From assembly GCA_002102555.1 (NCBI GenBank), contig MCFL01000014.1, positions 248,001 through 312,000 of the forward strand: a stretch of DNA of 64,000 bases. Reading direction: 5' to 3'. A program made the position numbers and the translations under genes. Numbering within the stretch: the stretch's first letter is position 1; the number at the start of each line of letters is the position of its first letter. The DNA comes from Catenaria anguillulae PL171 (taxonomy: Eukaryota > Blastocladiomycota > Blastocladiomycetes > Blastocladiales > Catenariaceae). The notes under the pieces were generated by a model, which saw nothing but the letters and a program-made list of their open reading frames with translations, searched no databases and was not told the DNA's origin. Positions 11,491 to 23,300 of this stretch are shown in pieces.

Positions 11491-12152
11491 ATGGTCAACA
11501 TCCTCATTGCGTGCACGGGCAGCGTCGCCTCCATCAAACTTCCCGTGCTGCTGTCCGAACTCACCCGCCAGCATAACTCGTCGGCGTCCCCCCTGTCCAT
11601 CCGCCTCATCACCACCTCTGCCGCCCTGCACTTTATCCCGCCCTCGGCGCTTTCCGCGCCCCTCGAGCACTTCCAAGACGCAGACGAATACACCACATGG
11701 TCGCAAATGGGTGATCCTGTGCTGCACATTGACCTGCGCAACTGGGCCGACGTGCTCGTGGTTGCGCCCATGTCGGCCAATACCCTGGCCAAGGCGGCCG
11801 CGGGCATGTGCGACAACTTGGTCACGTGCGTGCTTCGCGCATGGAAGCTGCACGAAAAGCCGTGTGGATTGCCCCCGCCATGAACACGGCCATGTGGGAG
11901 CATCCTGCCACGGGCGAGCATTTGGATAAGGTCAAGCAGTGGGGGTATCGGGTGATTGAACCCGTGAGCAAAGTGTTGGCGTGCGGCGACATTGGTACGA
12001 TTTGCGAATGCCTTTTTGCTGCTCATCGATGTTGTTGACATGGGGGGGGGCTGATCAATGGCACAGGAAATGGAGCTATGGCGGAACCGCACACGATTGC
12101 ACGACTTGTCTTGCAGAGCGTCAACGCACTGGCTGCCGAGGATGCATCTTAG
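11491..12152 (+). CDS. PPCDC: phosphopantothenoylcysteine decarboxylase (HFCD flavoprotein)
   Basis: This FMN enzyme decarboxylates 4'-phosphopantothenoylcysteine in coenzyme A synthesis. The start ATG at 11491 gives MVNILIACTGSVASIK, the flavin-binding opening. The catalytic His lies in LHIDLRNWAD. The WADVLVVAPMSANTLAK and PAMNTAMW motifs and the ACGD substrate-clamp cysteine are all present. One base is missing after the GAAAAG at 11,858-11,863; a doubled G restores EKAVWIAPAMN. A 72-nt intron (11995-12066, GTACGA...CACAG) joins GDIG to NGAMAEP before the TAG at 12152. The repaired length is about 195 aa, the size of a plain PPCDC, without the acidic tail of yeast Hal3/Sis2. SPIN90 converges on it with 117 bp between stops. 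Confidence 0.92.
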
Positions 12153-12269
12153 TGCATTCATCGTGTGAAACATGTATGTATGTGTATAGCAATAACATGA
12201 ATCATCACGGTGGGAATCTCGCAAGTTCAATACATTCAAACTACCAAACTACGCATTCCAGCCTCGGAC

Positions 12270-13584
12270 TCACGACCCGCCGCCCAGTGCCTCCAACACC
12301 CTCGCCACCACCCTGGCCGTCGTCCCCCCAGCATCATCCCTGACCTTTCCCACTCGAACCCACTCGCCCACCGCCCACACAACTGTCCTGACCTCATCCA
12401 CCAACCCGACGCTTTGGACACTCGGGACGCCCACCTCGAGCACACGCAACAGGGCATTGCGGACTGCAAACGTACACTCGTCGTCGCGCAGCACGCGCAC
12501 CACGACTTGCAACAGGACGCGCACGTCGTTGGTGTAAAACAAGTCTGGGCGCACCGCCAATATCACGTACACGGGTTTGAGCACGAGCAGTTGATCGGAT
12601 GCGTGGGCGGCGCGGTTGAGCAGAAACACGAGTGTTTCCGTAAACGAGTGGGCACATGGAGATGAAAGTAGCGATGGTGGCGACGAGGTTGCGGGCGGTG
12701 GGGTGCTTGCGGGTGACGTGGGCGATGAGTTTGGCACATGTGGCGAGTGGCAGATGGCGCGAAGCAGGGGCGTGTTCATGGGCAACGGTGGGCCGGCGAG
12801 AACGTCTGTGTCTGACGCTGGGATCGGCCATGCGAGCGATTGATCGTTGATGGCGAGAAGCAGCTGGGCCAATGCGTCGTGTAATGGTTCAAGGTGGCGC
12901 AGAGTGCGCGATGAATGCAGAGCAGTGAGCAGTTGGAGGGTTGTTGCGTCGTCCACTATGTAATGACCGTTTGTCAGTGGGATCTAAGACAAAAGACACA
13001 GAAAATTCGTAGAAAAGTACCATAACACGCCGGATCACTCAGTCGCGCCATGCGTGCCGTTGCAAACGCCAGCACCAGCAACGGCATTTCCATGGTGACG
13101 GCCTCTGCATCCACCGGCAACCGATGCCACCTTGCCGATCTCAACACCACATCGGCAATCATCCTGGGCCACAATGGCACCCACGCGTCAGGCAACAGCA
13201 CGCCCGGATTGCTGACGGCCGAGGGCAAATCGGTGAGCGAAAGCACCGTGTGTGCCGAGTCGAGGTCAGTGACGGTAGCGGCCAGCAGGTAAAAATGCGG
13301 GTCGAGCGAGCAGTTTGGCGGGAGTGCGGCTTGCGCGACGCATTGCGTGAGGACGAGTGGCAAGTGCGGCAGGTCAATGGTCGGGTCCAGCGAGGTGGTG
13401 GCGAGGGTGATGGCTTGGACCAGAGGCCGTCGAGCGGGACTGCATCGGGCTCAGATTCCGAGTCATCGGGCATGAGCAAGAAGCTGCTGATTGGCCCAGG
13501 AGCCACGGAGCGGATCAGGTCGAGGATGTGGCGTGGAGCTCCCTGAGCGGAGGCGACAGTTCGGCAGCGTGTGTCATGGACATG
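12270..13584 (-). CDS. LDB17: SPIN90/Ldb17-family actin regulator (DUF2013)
   Basis: SPIN90/Ldb17 proteins activate Arp2/3 to make linear filaments and work at endocytic patches. The best signature is PDLFYTNDVRVLLQVVVRVL in the second exon, the hallmark of the C-terminal armadillo-like domain. Leucine-rich helices before it (DPHFYLLAATVTDLDSAH; TLVFLLNRAAHASDQ) fit the same fold. The start at 13584 gives MSMTHAAELSPPLREL. A 65-nt intron (12956-13020, GTACTT...ACATAG) is clear. Frames shift near 13,535, 13,420, and twice between about 12,760 and 12,655; most are single missing bases. No SH3 domain is present, as in fungal members. Family assignment is good; exact sequence in the middle is unsure. 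Confidence 0.78.
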
Positions 13585-13985
13585 GATGGTTGTGGCGGTG
13601 ACGGGTGCAGTGCCATGAAAGGGCGACAGAGAGAATCACGGAGAGCTAATGCATAGAGTTGTAAATGGAGTTACGATTTGGCTTGCCGCAATGCCACTGC
13701 CGCCATCGTGGGCGCCATCGCCAGCCACAGCCCAGTGCCTTCGAGGCAGGACCAAGGTGGGCGAACACGAGCGGCTGGCCGACTCGGCAAGCGTCCGCCA
13801 ACGATTGTGCTCACATGCATATGCGCTGTGACATGCACTGAAGAGTCACCGAGGAGTCACCGCGGTCACAGTGCCAGGGTTCCAATCTGCTGCTGGGGAC
13901 TTGGGAGGAGAATAGATGACTTAAAATAAAAGGACCACAGATGCCAAAGCCAACAGTCAATGCACATTGCATTTAGCCAGTCGCC
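13585..13985. promoter_or_regulatory. divergent intergenic region, SPIN90 / endonuclease V
   Basis: These 401 bp must contain both promoters. Near 13,843-13,866 a GAGTCACCG motif is repeated twice (AGAGTCACCGAGGAGTCACC). A TTAAAATAAAAGG A/T-rich stretch at 13,920 lies about 65 bp upstream of the endonuclease V ATG and could be a TATA-like element. Confidence 0.4.
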
Positions 13986-15086
13986 ATGACCAATCCAACT
14001 CAATGTCAAAGTCCCACGCACGGCTCTGCTCCCGTCGCTCCAAACAACGGCACAATCCCAGCTGGCGGCGGCGACGCAAGCGGTACCAACCCAGCCGCAG
14101 CGCAGCCAGCCCCAGGCGACCCACAAACTCTCCGCGCTCAATGGGTCATGTCAGTGCTCTCTCTCTCGCATCTCCGCCTTGCCAGATTGGATTCGACGTC
14201 TGACGTCCATCATTCCCATTTCCTGTGTCCGTTTGTGCGCAGCGAGCAAAACTTGCTCCAAGAGGCGTCATAGAATCCGACCACAACCTTGGCTTCACAG
14301 TACCCACCGTTGACGGATCCGAATGGCCCAACCTGCGCCTGATCGCCGGCGTTGACATAAGTTTCATTGACGACCATGAACCTGGAGCTGTCGTTGATGA
14401 TGGCGGGCAAGCCCATGACTCACAGGATGCTCTCGCATGCGTCGTCGTTTGTGAGTGGCCACACCTTCGACCAGTGTATCAAGACTACCTCCGCGTTCCG
14501 TTGACGGTTCCTTACATTCCGGGCTTTCTTGCATTCCGCGAGGTGGAGCCGCTCAAGCAACTGATTGACCGGATCCCTCATGCTTTCACTCCTCAGGTTG
14601 GTATTTCATTTGTCCGTGGCTGCCATTTACATCTGACTGCAACACGCTGACACCCACCTCCTACAGGTTGTCCTGGTCGATGGCAACGGCACATTGCACC
14701 CGCGCCGCTTTGGCCTCGCCTGTCACCTTGGCATCCTGACCAACCTCCCGACCATTGGCATTGGTAAAAACTTTCTGCACATTCCCGCCGAGGGCGACCA
14801 GCTGTCCATGGCGTACGTCAAGGCGCGTGCACACAGCGAGCTTGTACGAGGTGGCGATCATTTCCTGCTGCAGGGTCAGCAACTCGTGTATGGGGCGGCA
14901 GTCAGGGTGTTGGATTCGGCAAAGAACCCAGTGTTTGTGAGTGTGGGCCATCGGGTCGCGTTGGACACGGCAGTCAGGCTGGTGGTTGCGTGCTGCAAGT
15001 TTAGGGTGCCGGAACCGGTCAGGTTGGCGGACCTGATGAGTCGGGACGTGGTAAGGCGGATACAACGAGCAGCAAATGCAAGTTGA
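13986..15086 (+). CDS. ENDOV: endonuclease V (inosine-specific ribonuclease/deoxyinosine nuclease)
   Basis: Endonuclease V cuts next to inosine; eukaryotic forms act mainly on inosine-containing RNA. The first exon carries a disordered N-terminal leader. The core shows AGVDISF with the first metal Asp, the YIPGFLAFREVEPL block with its Glu, and VLVDGNGTLHPRRFGLACHL with the next Asp. A GIGKNFLH segment follows. Intron 2 is 14597-14666 (GTTGGT...CTACAG). Intron 1 ends at 14242 (GCGCAG); its donor is either 14145 (GTCATG) or 14154 (GTGCTC), and both keep the frame. With the first choice the protein is 310 aa and reads AQWRAKLAPRG. No base is missing in this gene, unlike its neighbours. Confidence 0.93.
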
Positions 15087-15449
15087 AGGCACCTTGATTT
15101 TTTTTTTTTGGGGGGGGGGGGGAACTGAAGAAGGGATATGGCCGGCCGGGGAGTGACAAGAGCGGATCATGCCATTCACGCCCGTATCTATTGATTTCCA
15201 GCCGTCGATGATCAGTGCCCGCCTGTTGCGGGCCGGGTGGATGGCACTTGACACACATCTTGATTCTACGCGCGATGGGGACGCTGAGCTTGACGGATTT
15301 GGACCAGTCTTCCGGTGACTGCACCCTCTAACGCATTGCCGGCGGTCACAGAAAAATGGCTCAAAATGAATCAAATACATCCCATAAATACATAGATCAA
15401 AGAGAACAGCATCAAGTGCAAAAATCCAACGAAACCACACAAGTGGCAC
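15087..15449. other. convergent intergenic region with a T12-G13 homopolymer junction
   Basis: This 363-bp gap separates the stops of endonuclease V and the SPC25-like gene. At 15098-15122 twelve T run directly into thirteen G. The rest shows no gene. Open frames on the minus strand here lack an ATG or homology. Confidence 0.5.
15098..15122. repeat. T12-G13 homopolymer tract
   Basis: Twelve T (15098-15109) are followed without interruption by thirteen G (15110-15122), just after the endonuclease V stop. The G run length is likely uncertain in any read technology. Confidence 0.85.
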
Positions 15450-16819
15450 CTACCGAATGGTGCTCATAGCATCTCCCGCCTTGACCACGGTACTGCCGCT
15501 CATCTGGACCAAATCCAGCCACGCGGTCCTGACCCTCCTCAACAACGTCCTTGTATCGCCCGACTGGCCAAACTCGGCCATCCACCGATCCAAATCACTG
15601 CTGGGCAATGCCGGCACACACTCGACCATCTCCCACCCTCCCACAACCGTTTGCTTGAGCCGAAGCTTTGCCAGCCTGGGTGGCGGCAGCACGTGGTCAA
15701 ACGCAAACACGATGCCTTGGCCATGTGGAGCAATGGAAATGGTCAATCCAAGCAGCTTGGCGTACTGGTTGATCTCGGCCTTTGACTTGCGCTGCATTTC
15801 CAAGTCGACCAATTTGCGGTCAATGAGTGCGTGGCGAAGCGACGCGAGCCGTGACTCGAGTTGCGCCACGTGCAAGGACAAGGACGTGCGGTCAGTGCGC
15901 AGGGATTGCGTGGCGGCATGCAGGCTCGCCAGGTCGGATTGCAGTTGGGTGCGCACGTCCGAGTGGTGCGCGCGGAGCGAGAGCGCGGCAGCGCGTTGGG
16001 CACGCAGAGATTCAAGTTTGGATTTGAGCTGGGTAACGACCTCTGTCAATTTGAGGAAGTGGGGGGGGAGGTGAGTGACGAGGGAAAAAAAAAAAAAAAA
16101 AAAAAAAAACGAATTGGAGGGCAAGAAGAAAGGCGCAGTACAAAGCACAAACACGCACCTTGAGCAGCCGTATCCTTGCTGATGGCGGTCTGAATGGCAT
16201 GCATCAAATTCTCCTTTGCAATCCCAAGTCCATGTTGTAAATTGATAGCAAATGCCTCCGTGCGACTATGAAAGGCGAGGAAAGCGTCCATGAAATCCGC
16301 AGGCAAAGCGGGCTGTCTTGACCGATCGGCCAGGACGTGCCGCAGCGGCAATGGCGATTGGAGGGGAGCCGATGTCTTGACCGGCGCCATTGACCGGTGG
16401 AGATGAGTGGTAGGCGTTGGAGCCATGGTATGGCGTAGTTTGGAGGGGGCGTTTGGTGCAAGGGATGTGCGATGGGCATGTGGCGCGTGGTTTGCAATGG
16501 ATGCGCGCAGGTGTGCAGAGCGCACATTGTTGAGTAGACTGATGCCAGAGGGGCGGGCAGAGGAAGCACCCGAGATGGACAATGAGTGCGACCCTGGGCG
16601 CGTCGCGCCAAGTAGCCCGGGTCCATTTCCAGGACCTGAGCCCATTACTGGGTTGCGGGCAGTGGTTGACGGGGCAACGGAGTAGCGTTGGGATGGATGT
16701 TGGTGTTGTTGTAGATGTCCGGTTGCCAGAGATTCGCGGTGGAGGCGCGCGACGGAAATGGTCGACCTGTGGTGTTGCTGCCTTGAAGGAGCGGGTGGTG
16801 GAGGTGCCTGGTCCGCCAT
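15450..16819 (-). CDS. SPC25: SPC25-like subunit of the Ndc80 kinetochore complex
   Basis: Spc25 pairs with Spc24 to anchor the Ndc80 complex to the inner kinetochore. The C-terminal ~80 residues fit its RWD-like globular head: YAKLLGLTISI, then GIVFAFDHVLPPP, then a strand ending in VVGGWEMVECVPALP. About 110 residues of coiled coil (LKSKLESLRAQRAAALSLRA and on) precede it, preceded in turn by a helical FMDAFLAFHSRTEAF segment. A 116-nt intron (16043-16158, GTGCGT...TTGACAG) splits the coiled coil and contains a 25-base T tract on the coding strand. The ATG at 16819 adds about 190 Pro/Ser/His-rich residues, unusual for this ~220-aa family; a later ATG is possible. Total is 417 aa and no base is missing. 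Weak similarity, but size, order and neighbour agree. Confidence 0.62.
16085..16109. repeat. A25 tract (poly-pyrimidine tract of the SPC25 intron)
   Basis: Twenty-five consecutive A on the plus strand form a T25 run on the coding strand of the SPC25-like gene, about 40 nt before the 3' splice site. It probably acts as an extreme polypyrimidine tract. Confidence 0.85.
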
Positions 16820-17348
16820 TTGGGTTTGTTGTTTGCTCAGGAGTGGCCGGTGTGAGGCGTCTGATGCTGTCTGGGCTGTGTGGGCTGTGGTCGTGATCGA
16901 TGCCGTGAGAGTGTGAGATAGGGGACAATGTGATCGTCATTGATGGAATGAGCAGGGAGAGAATTGGAGCAGACCGAAAGGGGAACTCATGGCCTTTGAA
17001 TACGTTGCTGAGAGTATCGTGTTGGAATTCATTCATTCATTCGCGCATATTCATCGATGTTGACTTTTTTTTTCTATGTTCTGTCATGGATCGTACTCAC
17101 AAGTCCGGCACGCCGATCCATCCATCCATCCATCCGCACCTGCAGCGGAAGCGATCATGACGTTGCATCATGACTGTTTTTTTTAAAATGAATACCAACT
17201 CACGTACACATGCATGCTTGTATCAACAGTCTCTGAAACTGTCGCTTGAGCACGGTAATCAGGCACAAGAAGCTCATATTGCTTGATCCGATCGACTCAG
17301 CCCTCAACGGCAACGCCCGTCCACACAGTCCCAACAGCCTTCCCCGCC
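16820..17348. promoter_or_regulatory. bidirectional promoter, SPC25-like / ROD
   Basis: These 529 bp separate two divergent kinetochore genes. They include a T9 run at 17,065-17,073, the (ATCC)5 microsatellite and a T8 run near 17,177. No cell-cycle box (such as MCB ACGCGT) was recognised. A shared promoter would allow co-expression; this is inference. Confidence 0.45.
17116..17135. repeat. (ATCC)5 microsatellite
   Basis: Five perfect copies of ATCC lie in the intergenic region between the two kinetochore genes. Confidence 0.85.
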
Positions 17349-20300
17349 ATGGCCGCCCCTGCCTCTGGCTCGGGCCACGTTCCCACGATGGCTGCACACA
17401 GTGGGACTGCCAATTCAAACACAAATGGTAGCTTGAATGCCACTGGGTCCCTCTTCACGCTCAAATCCGTCACCGGAGCGGTCGTTCCGAGCCGCAGTCT
17501 CGCATATGCACTGTGCTCGCAGCGCACAGGCCCTGGCCATCTGCGTCAATGACCGCCTGCTCATCCTCGACAACATGATCACCTCCGACTCAATTGCCTC
17601 CACCTCATTCCCGCCCGCCCTCCATTCACACCCGCCCGCCGTCGCCATCTCTCCCGACGGCGAGTTTTGGGCCTCGGCCGCCGCCAATGGCGACGTCACC
17701 GTCACTCATGTCCATACCAAGATTGAATGCCTCGTATCAGCATTGCCGAAAGGGTTCCCGTCATGGGCCCCGTTGCATCGCTCACGTTTGCCATTTACCC
17801 GTCTGGATCATCGTATGTCTCTGTTGACTGCTTCAACATCCGCGTATACCAACGAGGCCGCTAACGGAAATTCGTAACAAATCATGCGTACATAAGACCA
17901 CACCACTTGTACGAGCTGATCCTCGTCTTCAAGCACCACGTCACACGCATCTACAACCTCGAGCTTGACCACTTTTCAGCGGGGCCATTGACTTCTACCA
18001 ACCTAAACTCGCTCGCCAACAAACTCGTCAACGACATGATCATGGAACACATATCGCCCGCCGAGCTCGAACCCAGTACCCCACTGCCCATCACGGACGT
18101 GTGCATCACAGCTGTCGCCACATACCCATCACAGCGCGGCTGCCTTCCCTCCTCCCTCATCGTCTTCACGCCCACCGAGCGGCCACAGCGGTGCTCGGCC
18201 GTATCCATGTGGCACTTTGGAGATAGTGGCACTCGGCTTGTTCGCGCGCATGCATCGCTTCCAAAAGCCAAATCGACCGACCCCACCCTCCCCTCTCTGA
18301 TACCCGGATCCATTGTCAAGGCCGAAATAGCTCCCGACTGCAAGTCCATGTACACGCTCAGCGACCTCGGCCACATTTCCGTTTGGGGTCTGCCACACTT
18401 GGTTTGTTTGCGCACCTCGCAAATCGCATACATGGACTTTTCCGTGTTCACCCAGCCCGAGCCAAACCGTCCAGGTACAGCCAAAGTCATGCTGAGTGTG
18501 CTGACGGCCGACCACTGCGTGCAAGTCGTGCACACGCGCACCCCAGACAAGGCCCTCGTGTCACTACCACTGACGGACGGCGGCACGCCCGGATCCAAGC
18601 ACATGTTTGCCACCAACGCGCCCGTGCCACGCGTCAGCGCGCTGCAACGCCCGCCTTACGCAGCCCATGCGCCCGCATACGCGGCGGGCGCCGGCGCCAC
18701 GTCGTCGCCCGAGCACATGCTGCCAGTGGTGTTGCGGTTCCGCGGTGGGGTCAATGACCGCGACCGCAAGCTACAGCTGCTGCGGCTGCAAGAGACGTTG
18801 CCACAGAGCCAGCTTGATGCACTAGTAGCGGGCCACCAGTGGGACGATGCACTCAAGCTTGCGCGCCAGTTCAACATGGACGTCCAGCCCGTGCTCAAGC
18901 AGCGGCTGCTTGCGGCGGTCCACGAGGCGTCGGCGCACGTGGTGATGGATTTCAATGCAGAGCTTGGCCCGCTCTTGGATCAGGTCGAGTGCCCGAGGGC
19001 AAAGATGGATGCGTGCTTGCAAGTGCGGTGTACAAGGATGGACGATGCGGTTGCGGCATTGGCCAGGGCGTGTGACTTGTTGCGCAACGTCAAAGACGAC
19101 CCGGCGGTGACGCGGCGCGTGAGTGAAATGCGCGCTCGGCTCGGCACGTTTCAGATGCTTGGCAAACAGTATTCGGCCGATACCTGGCATGAGTTTTGCA
19201 CGCAGCCCATTGAGAAGGTGGCTCTCATGTATGCGGCGGCGGGCGAGATTGGCAAGCTTGCGCTTTTATGGAGCAGGCACTGCAACGATGGCATGGAGGA
19301 CGTGCGGCCGGGTGGCGTGGCCGAGGCCGTAGCCGCGGCAAGTCCCGAGCGCCCCCCGCCGGACGCAGTTACGGCCGCTGCCGCAAAGGTCCGCGAGCCG
19401 CCCATGAAGCGTACGATTGATACCATTGTCCAAGCGCTGCCCGAATCGGTATCCGCAAGCGAGCTCTGCGCGTGGCTGCGCACGGCCGTGTTTCCGACGA
19501 TTGCGGCGGCGAAAAAGCGCGTGATTGACAAGTGGCTTGAGGACCGTGCCGTGGCATTGGCGACCAAGGTGCCCGGCCACGGCGCAAAGCAGGCCCTCAT
19601 GCTGGTGCAGCTCGTTTTGGAGCCGGTCAGCGTGGCGGCGTATGGGGCCACCATGCATGTGACTGAGCAGTGGCGCACGCAAATGTACAAGGTGAAACCC
19701 ACCATCACGCCACGGCCGGCATTGCTCAAGTTGCGCGATCAACTCGAGGATATTGTGTACCTGAGCGAGCAGATTGATTACGAGGTCGGGTTGGCAGAGT
19801 ACAAGCGCAGAGAGCCCATGCAGATTGCCATGGGGGTGTTGGATCGGGTCGCGGCACTAGAGGCCTTGGATGCAGCCGTAGCGACAAGGTTTGACCCGTA
19901 TGTTGCCCGGCACGGGCTCGATCGCGACAATGTGCTTTTGGGATACTGCGAGCGGGTGCTCGAGGGCGCCGTTGGGGATCGACTGTTGGCTCAGCAGCAG
20001 CACGGACGGGGTGGTGGTGGCCGTGGAGCAGCGCAGTCCATGTTTGCTGCCACATGGCAGGAGCGCGTATTGAAGCTGGCCTTGCACATGGGTGACGTGA
20101 CGAAACGGAGCAAGGTGCTACTCGAGCTCACATCACGCATCCCGATTCCGTGGTCGCACGCCATCGAGTCGGCCGTGTTAGATGTCATCAACCGGTCAGA
20201 ATACGCCCTCAACACGGACGCCAACGTCGACGCCGTGCCCGAGACTGTCAACGAGCTCCAAGGGCAGTACAAGCGCATGGACCTGTACCGCATGCTGCAA

Positions 20301-23300
20301 GGATACAACATCACGGCCGCCGACTTTGATGCCTCCAACATTGGGCAAGCTCGGTACATCAACCGACTGTTCGCAAAGCACGACTCGATGCAAGCCATCA
20401 AGGACTCGCTGCGGTTTGCGGCCACGTACGGCACACTGGATTCGCGCGGCGTCTTTATCAGCTTTCTCCAGCACCACATGGTGGCCATGATGCCCGATAA
20501 ATGGCGGGCGTATTTGGACGAGCTCAAGGGCCACCGTTTGGCGCATTATGCCTACTTGGCGGCTAGCGGCGTGTGCAAGTATTACGCCGAAGTGCTCGGG
20601 CGCGACCTGTATCCGCAAATGTTTGTGTACCCGGAAAAGGAGCCGAGGTTGGTCAGGTCCATTTGTTGGCCAACACCATGGCCCTGTGCGAGTTTCTTGT
20701 GGACGGCGGGCGGGCGTGCGAGGCTATTTCTGTGGTCAAGGCCATGTACCGGTTGGACCGCGAGCTGGACGGGTTTGACGATGTCAAGCCCCAGGATATT
20801 GACTCGCCCGAAAAGCGGTTAGCGTTCTTTGTCGCACGGTCGCGGTCGCTGCCGTCGGGTGTGTCGCGGAGCATGGCCGAGGTTCTCGACATTGACCAAG
20901 TCCAAGTTCACCAGCTCTTGATTCGCCAAGCGCTCGAGGATGGTAATGGCAATGGGGCACTCTTGCTTGCCACTGAAATGCTGCACCTGCAGTGTTCGGT
21001 TCATGCTCTCTTGCCCGTGCTGCACGACTTTTTGGCCTACATTGACGAAGATCTCGACCGGTCAAGGGTGTCGACGCGGCTTGTGCAGGGCATGGTGGCA
21101 CTTTCGCAACACTGCATTGTGTCTGCCGATGAAGGCAGCGCAGCCGAGGCGCTCGACATTTTCAAGCTGATTTCCGCATTCAAGCAAGTGTTTGACCAGA
21201 CCGAGCAAGGCGAGTACCGCGTAGCTGTTGGTCGGCGATCGTTGAGTGCGCGGGATGCCGCGTCGTTGGCACGCCCGAGGTCCAACGACAGTGGAGTGAA
21301 TTTGCCTGGCGCAAGCCCGATTGGGAGCAACTTTTCATCTTCAATGTCGTCGTCGTTGTCGTCGTCCTACCTGGCCAAGAGTCGGGCCGAAATTGCGGCG
21401 CAGGTCGAAGAAAGTCTGCCAAAGCATTTTTTCGACCAAGGACTCGTACTCTCAAGCAGCCAAATCATTCCAAAGTGCTCCAACTTTGTCCGTGCCGGGC
21501 TCCATCTCTTGTATGAAATGTACCCGCGCTCGCCGTCTCTCCAGCTCGCCGCACGCCAGCAACAAGCTCAAGCCGCCTCCACCAGTAACAACAAGGCAAA
21601 ATCAAAGGCAAAGGGCAAAGTCGGGTCCAAGCTCCGTGCAGATGCCGATCCGCTCGCGGTGCTCAAGGTGGAGGGCAAGAGCATTGTCGATGACCTCATG
21701 GCGGCCAACCAGTATCAACTCGCCCTTGTTGTCTTGCACGTGATGGGCTCGTTCCTCGCAAACAACTACTTGCTGGGCCACACTGACATGGCAACAATCG
21801 GTCCCTTGATTGACGAGGGCCCGCACCAAGCTGCCATGTTCCAGTCGCCATTGACGCGCTGTCTGCGCCCATCGTGGACCAAACCATGGTGCTCGGGTAC
21901 TTGCTCGCGATTCACGACATGAGAAAAATGGTGGAGGCAATGAACAAGGCCAAGGCAGCCAACGATTCCAAGCTTTCCAACATGCTCGCATTGAGCTGCG
22001 TGGGCGTGGTTGTCGGCAACTTTATGAACGAGCATCTGTTCGCCACGACGTTTCGCGACTTTGCGTCAAGCGTCGTATGGTGGCACCAGTTTGACTTGCT
22101 GGGCATCCCATACGATCGGCAGCACTTCCCCGGTGAGCGTTCGGGCCAAGCCAATAACGTGCTTGCACTGCGCGGGTACGTGGACCCGTTGTTGATGGCG
22201 ACCAACTGTGACTTGATGGTGGCGCTCGAGTTTGCCCGTGCCTTTGAGATTGGCGAGGATATCGTGTATCTAAGGTACATTGCGCAGCACTTGGGTGTGT
22301 CGCAGGGTGATGGCGGAAGCGGTCGGTTTGGCTCGGGTGCCAGTGGGTCATTGACGTCGTCGTCGTCACTTTCGATTTCTGCGTCGTCCCTGTCGGCGTC
22401 GCTCAAGAACAACACTCTCACCGACCAGACCCTGTCCATTGGATACAAGGATGCCGTGGCGACTGTACATTCGGAAATCACGGCCGAGAGCCATGATGAG
22501 CTCGTTGCCATTTATAGCATGGCGATCTCGCAATCCGACCCATTTGATTACGACCGCATTGACTTTCTCCTCAAGCAGCTGCAATCCGTTGTCGTTCCTG
22601 AGGTTCGGCCCATTCTCGACCGGTGCACTAGGGTGCTCGCCATCTTGTCGCTGTTTGACAAGCCCTCCACTTCCATCAAGGACATGGACGTCGAGTACGC
22701 ACGCGCCCGTGGGTTGAACGAGGATTGGGCTGCCAAGCGTCTCAACTCTCTTGCTCTCATTTGCCCAATATTGGGCTTGGATCTCGGCCCCGACACGGAC
22801 GTCTCGTGGGAGTATCTCAAGAAGTTTATCACGCCAACACGGTTGCCGCGCTCAAGAACCTTGCCGTGCCATTGGGTTTTGGGGTCGATCAGTTTTACGG
22901 GCAAGCCGCGTTGCAAAAGGAGTATGAATCCACGCGGACCGGCGCACCGCTCAAGTACGCGGAAATTCAGCCGCTCATCGACAACATTCAAGATCCCGGA
23001 ATCTGGTTCACGTGGCCTTGCACGCATCCCAGGTCATGAGTGGCCAAGAAAAGGCGCGCGCCATTCGCAAGGCCCTGTCGTTTGCCCAGCAGGCGTTCCT
23101 TGACGCCAATAAACCGTTGCCAGACTGGATGCGGGCACAGCTGTTGACCGCGCAGCGCGACTTGCGGGTCGCCGAGATTGAAACCGTGCTGCGCGACAAC
23201 AAGTTGCTCGACGCTCGGTACTTTGATTTGACCGTCAATCCGCCAAAGCTGATCGAGCAGCTGTACTTGGATTCGCCCAAGTTGGTCGCAAGGGGCGGAA

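Noticed and set aside
16085-16109. A25 run taken as a retroposon poly(A) tail
   Set aside because: It lies inside a well-defined intron as the T-rich tract near the acceptor; no target-site duplication or element body is seen.
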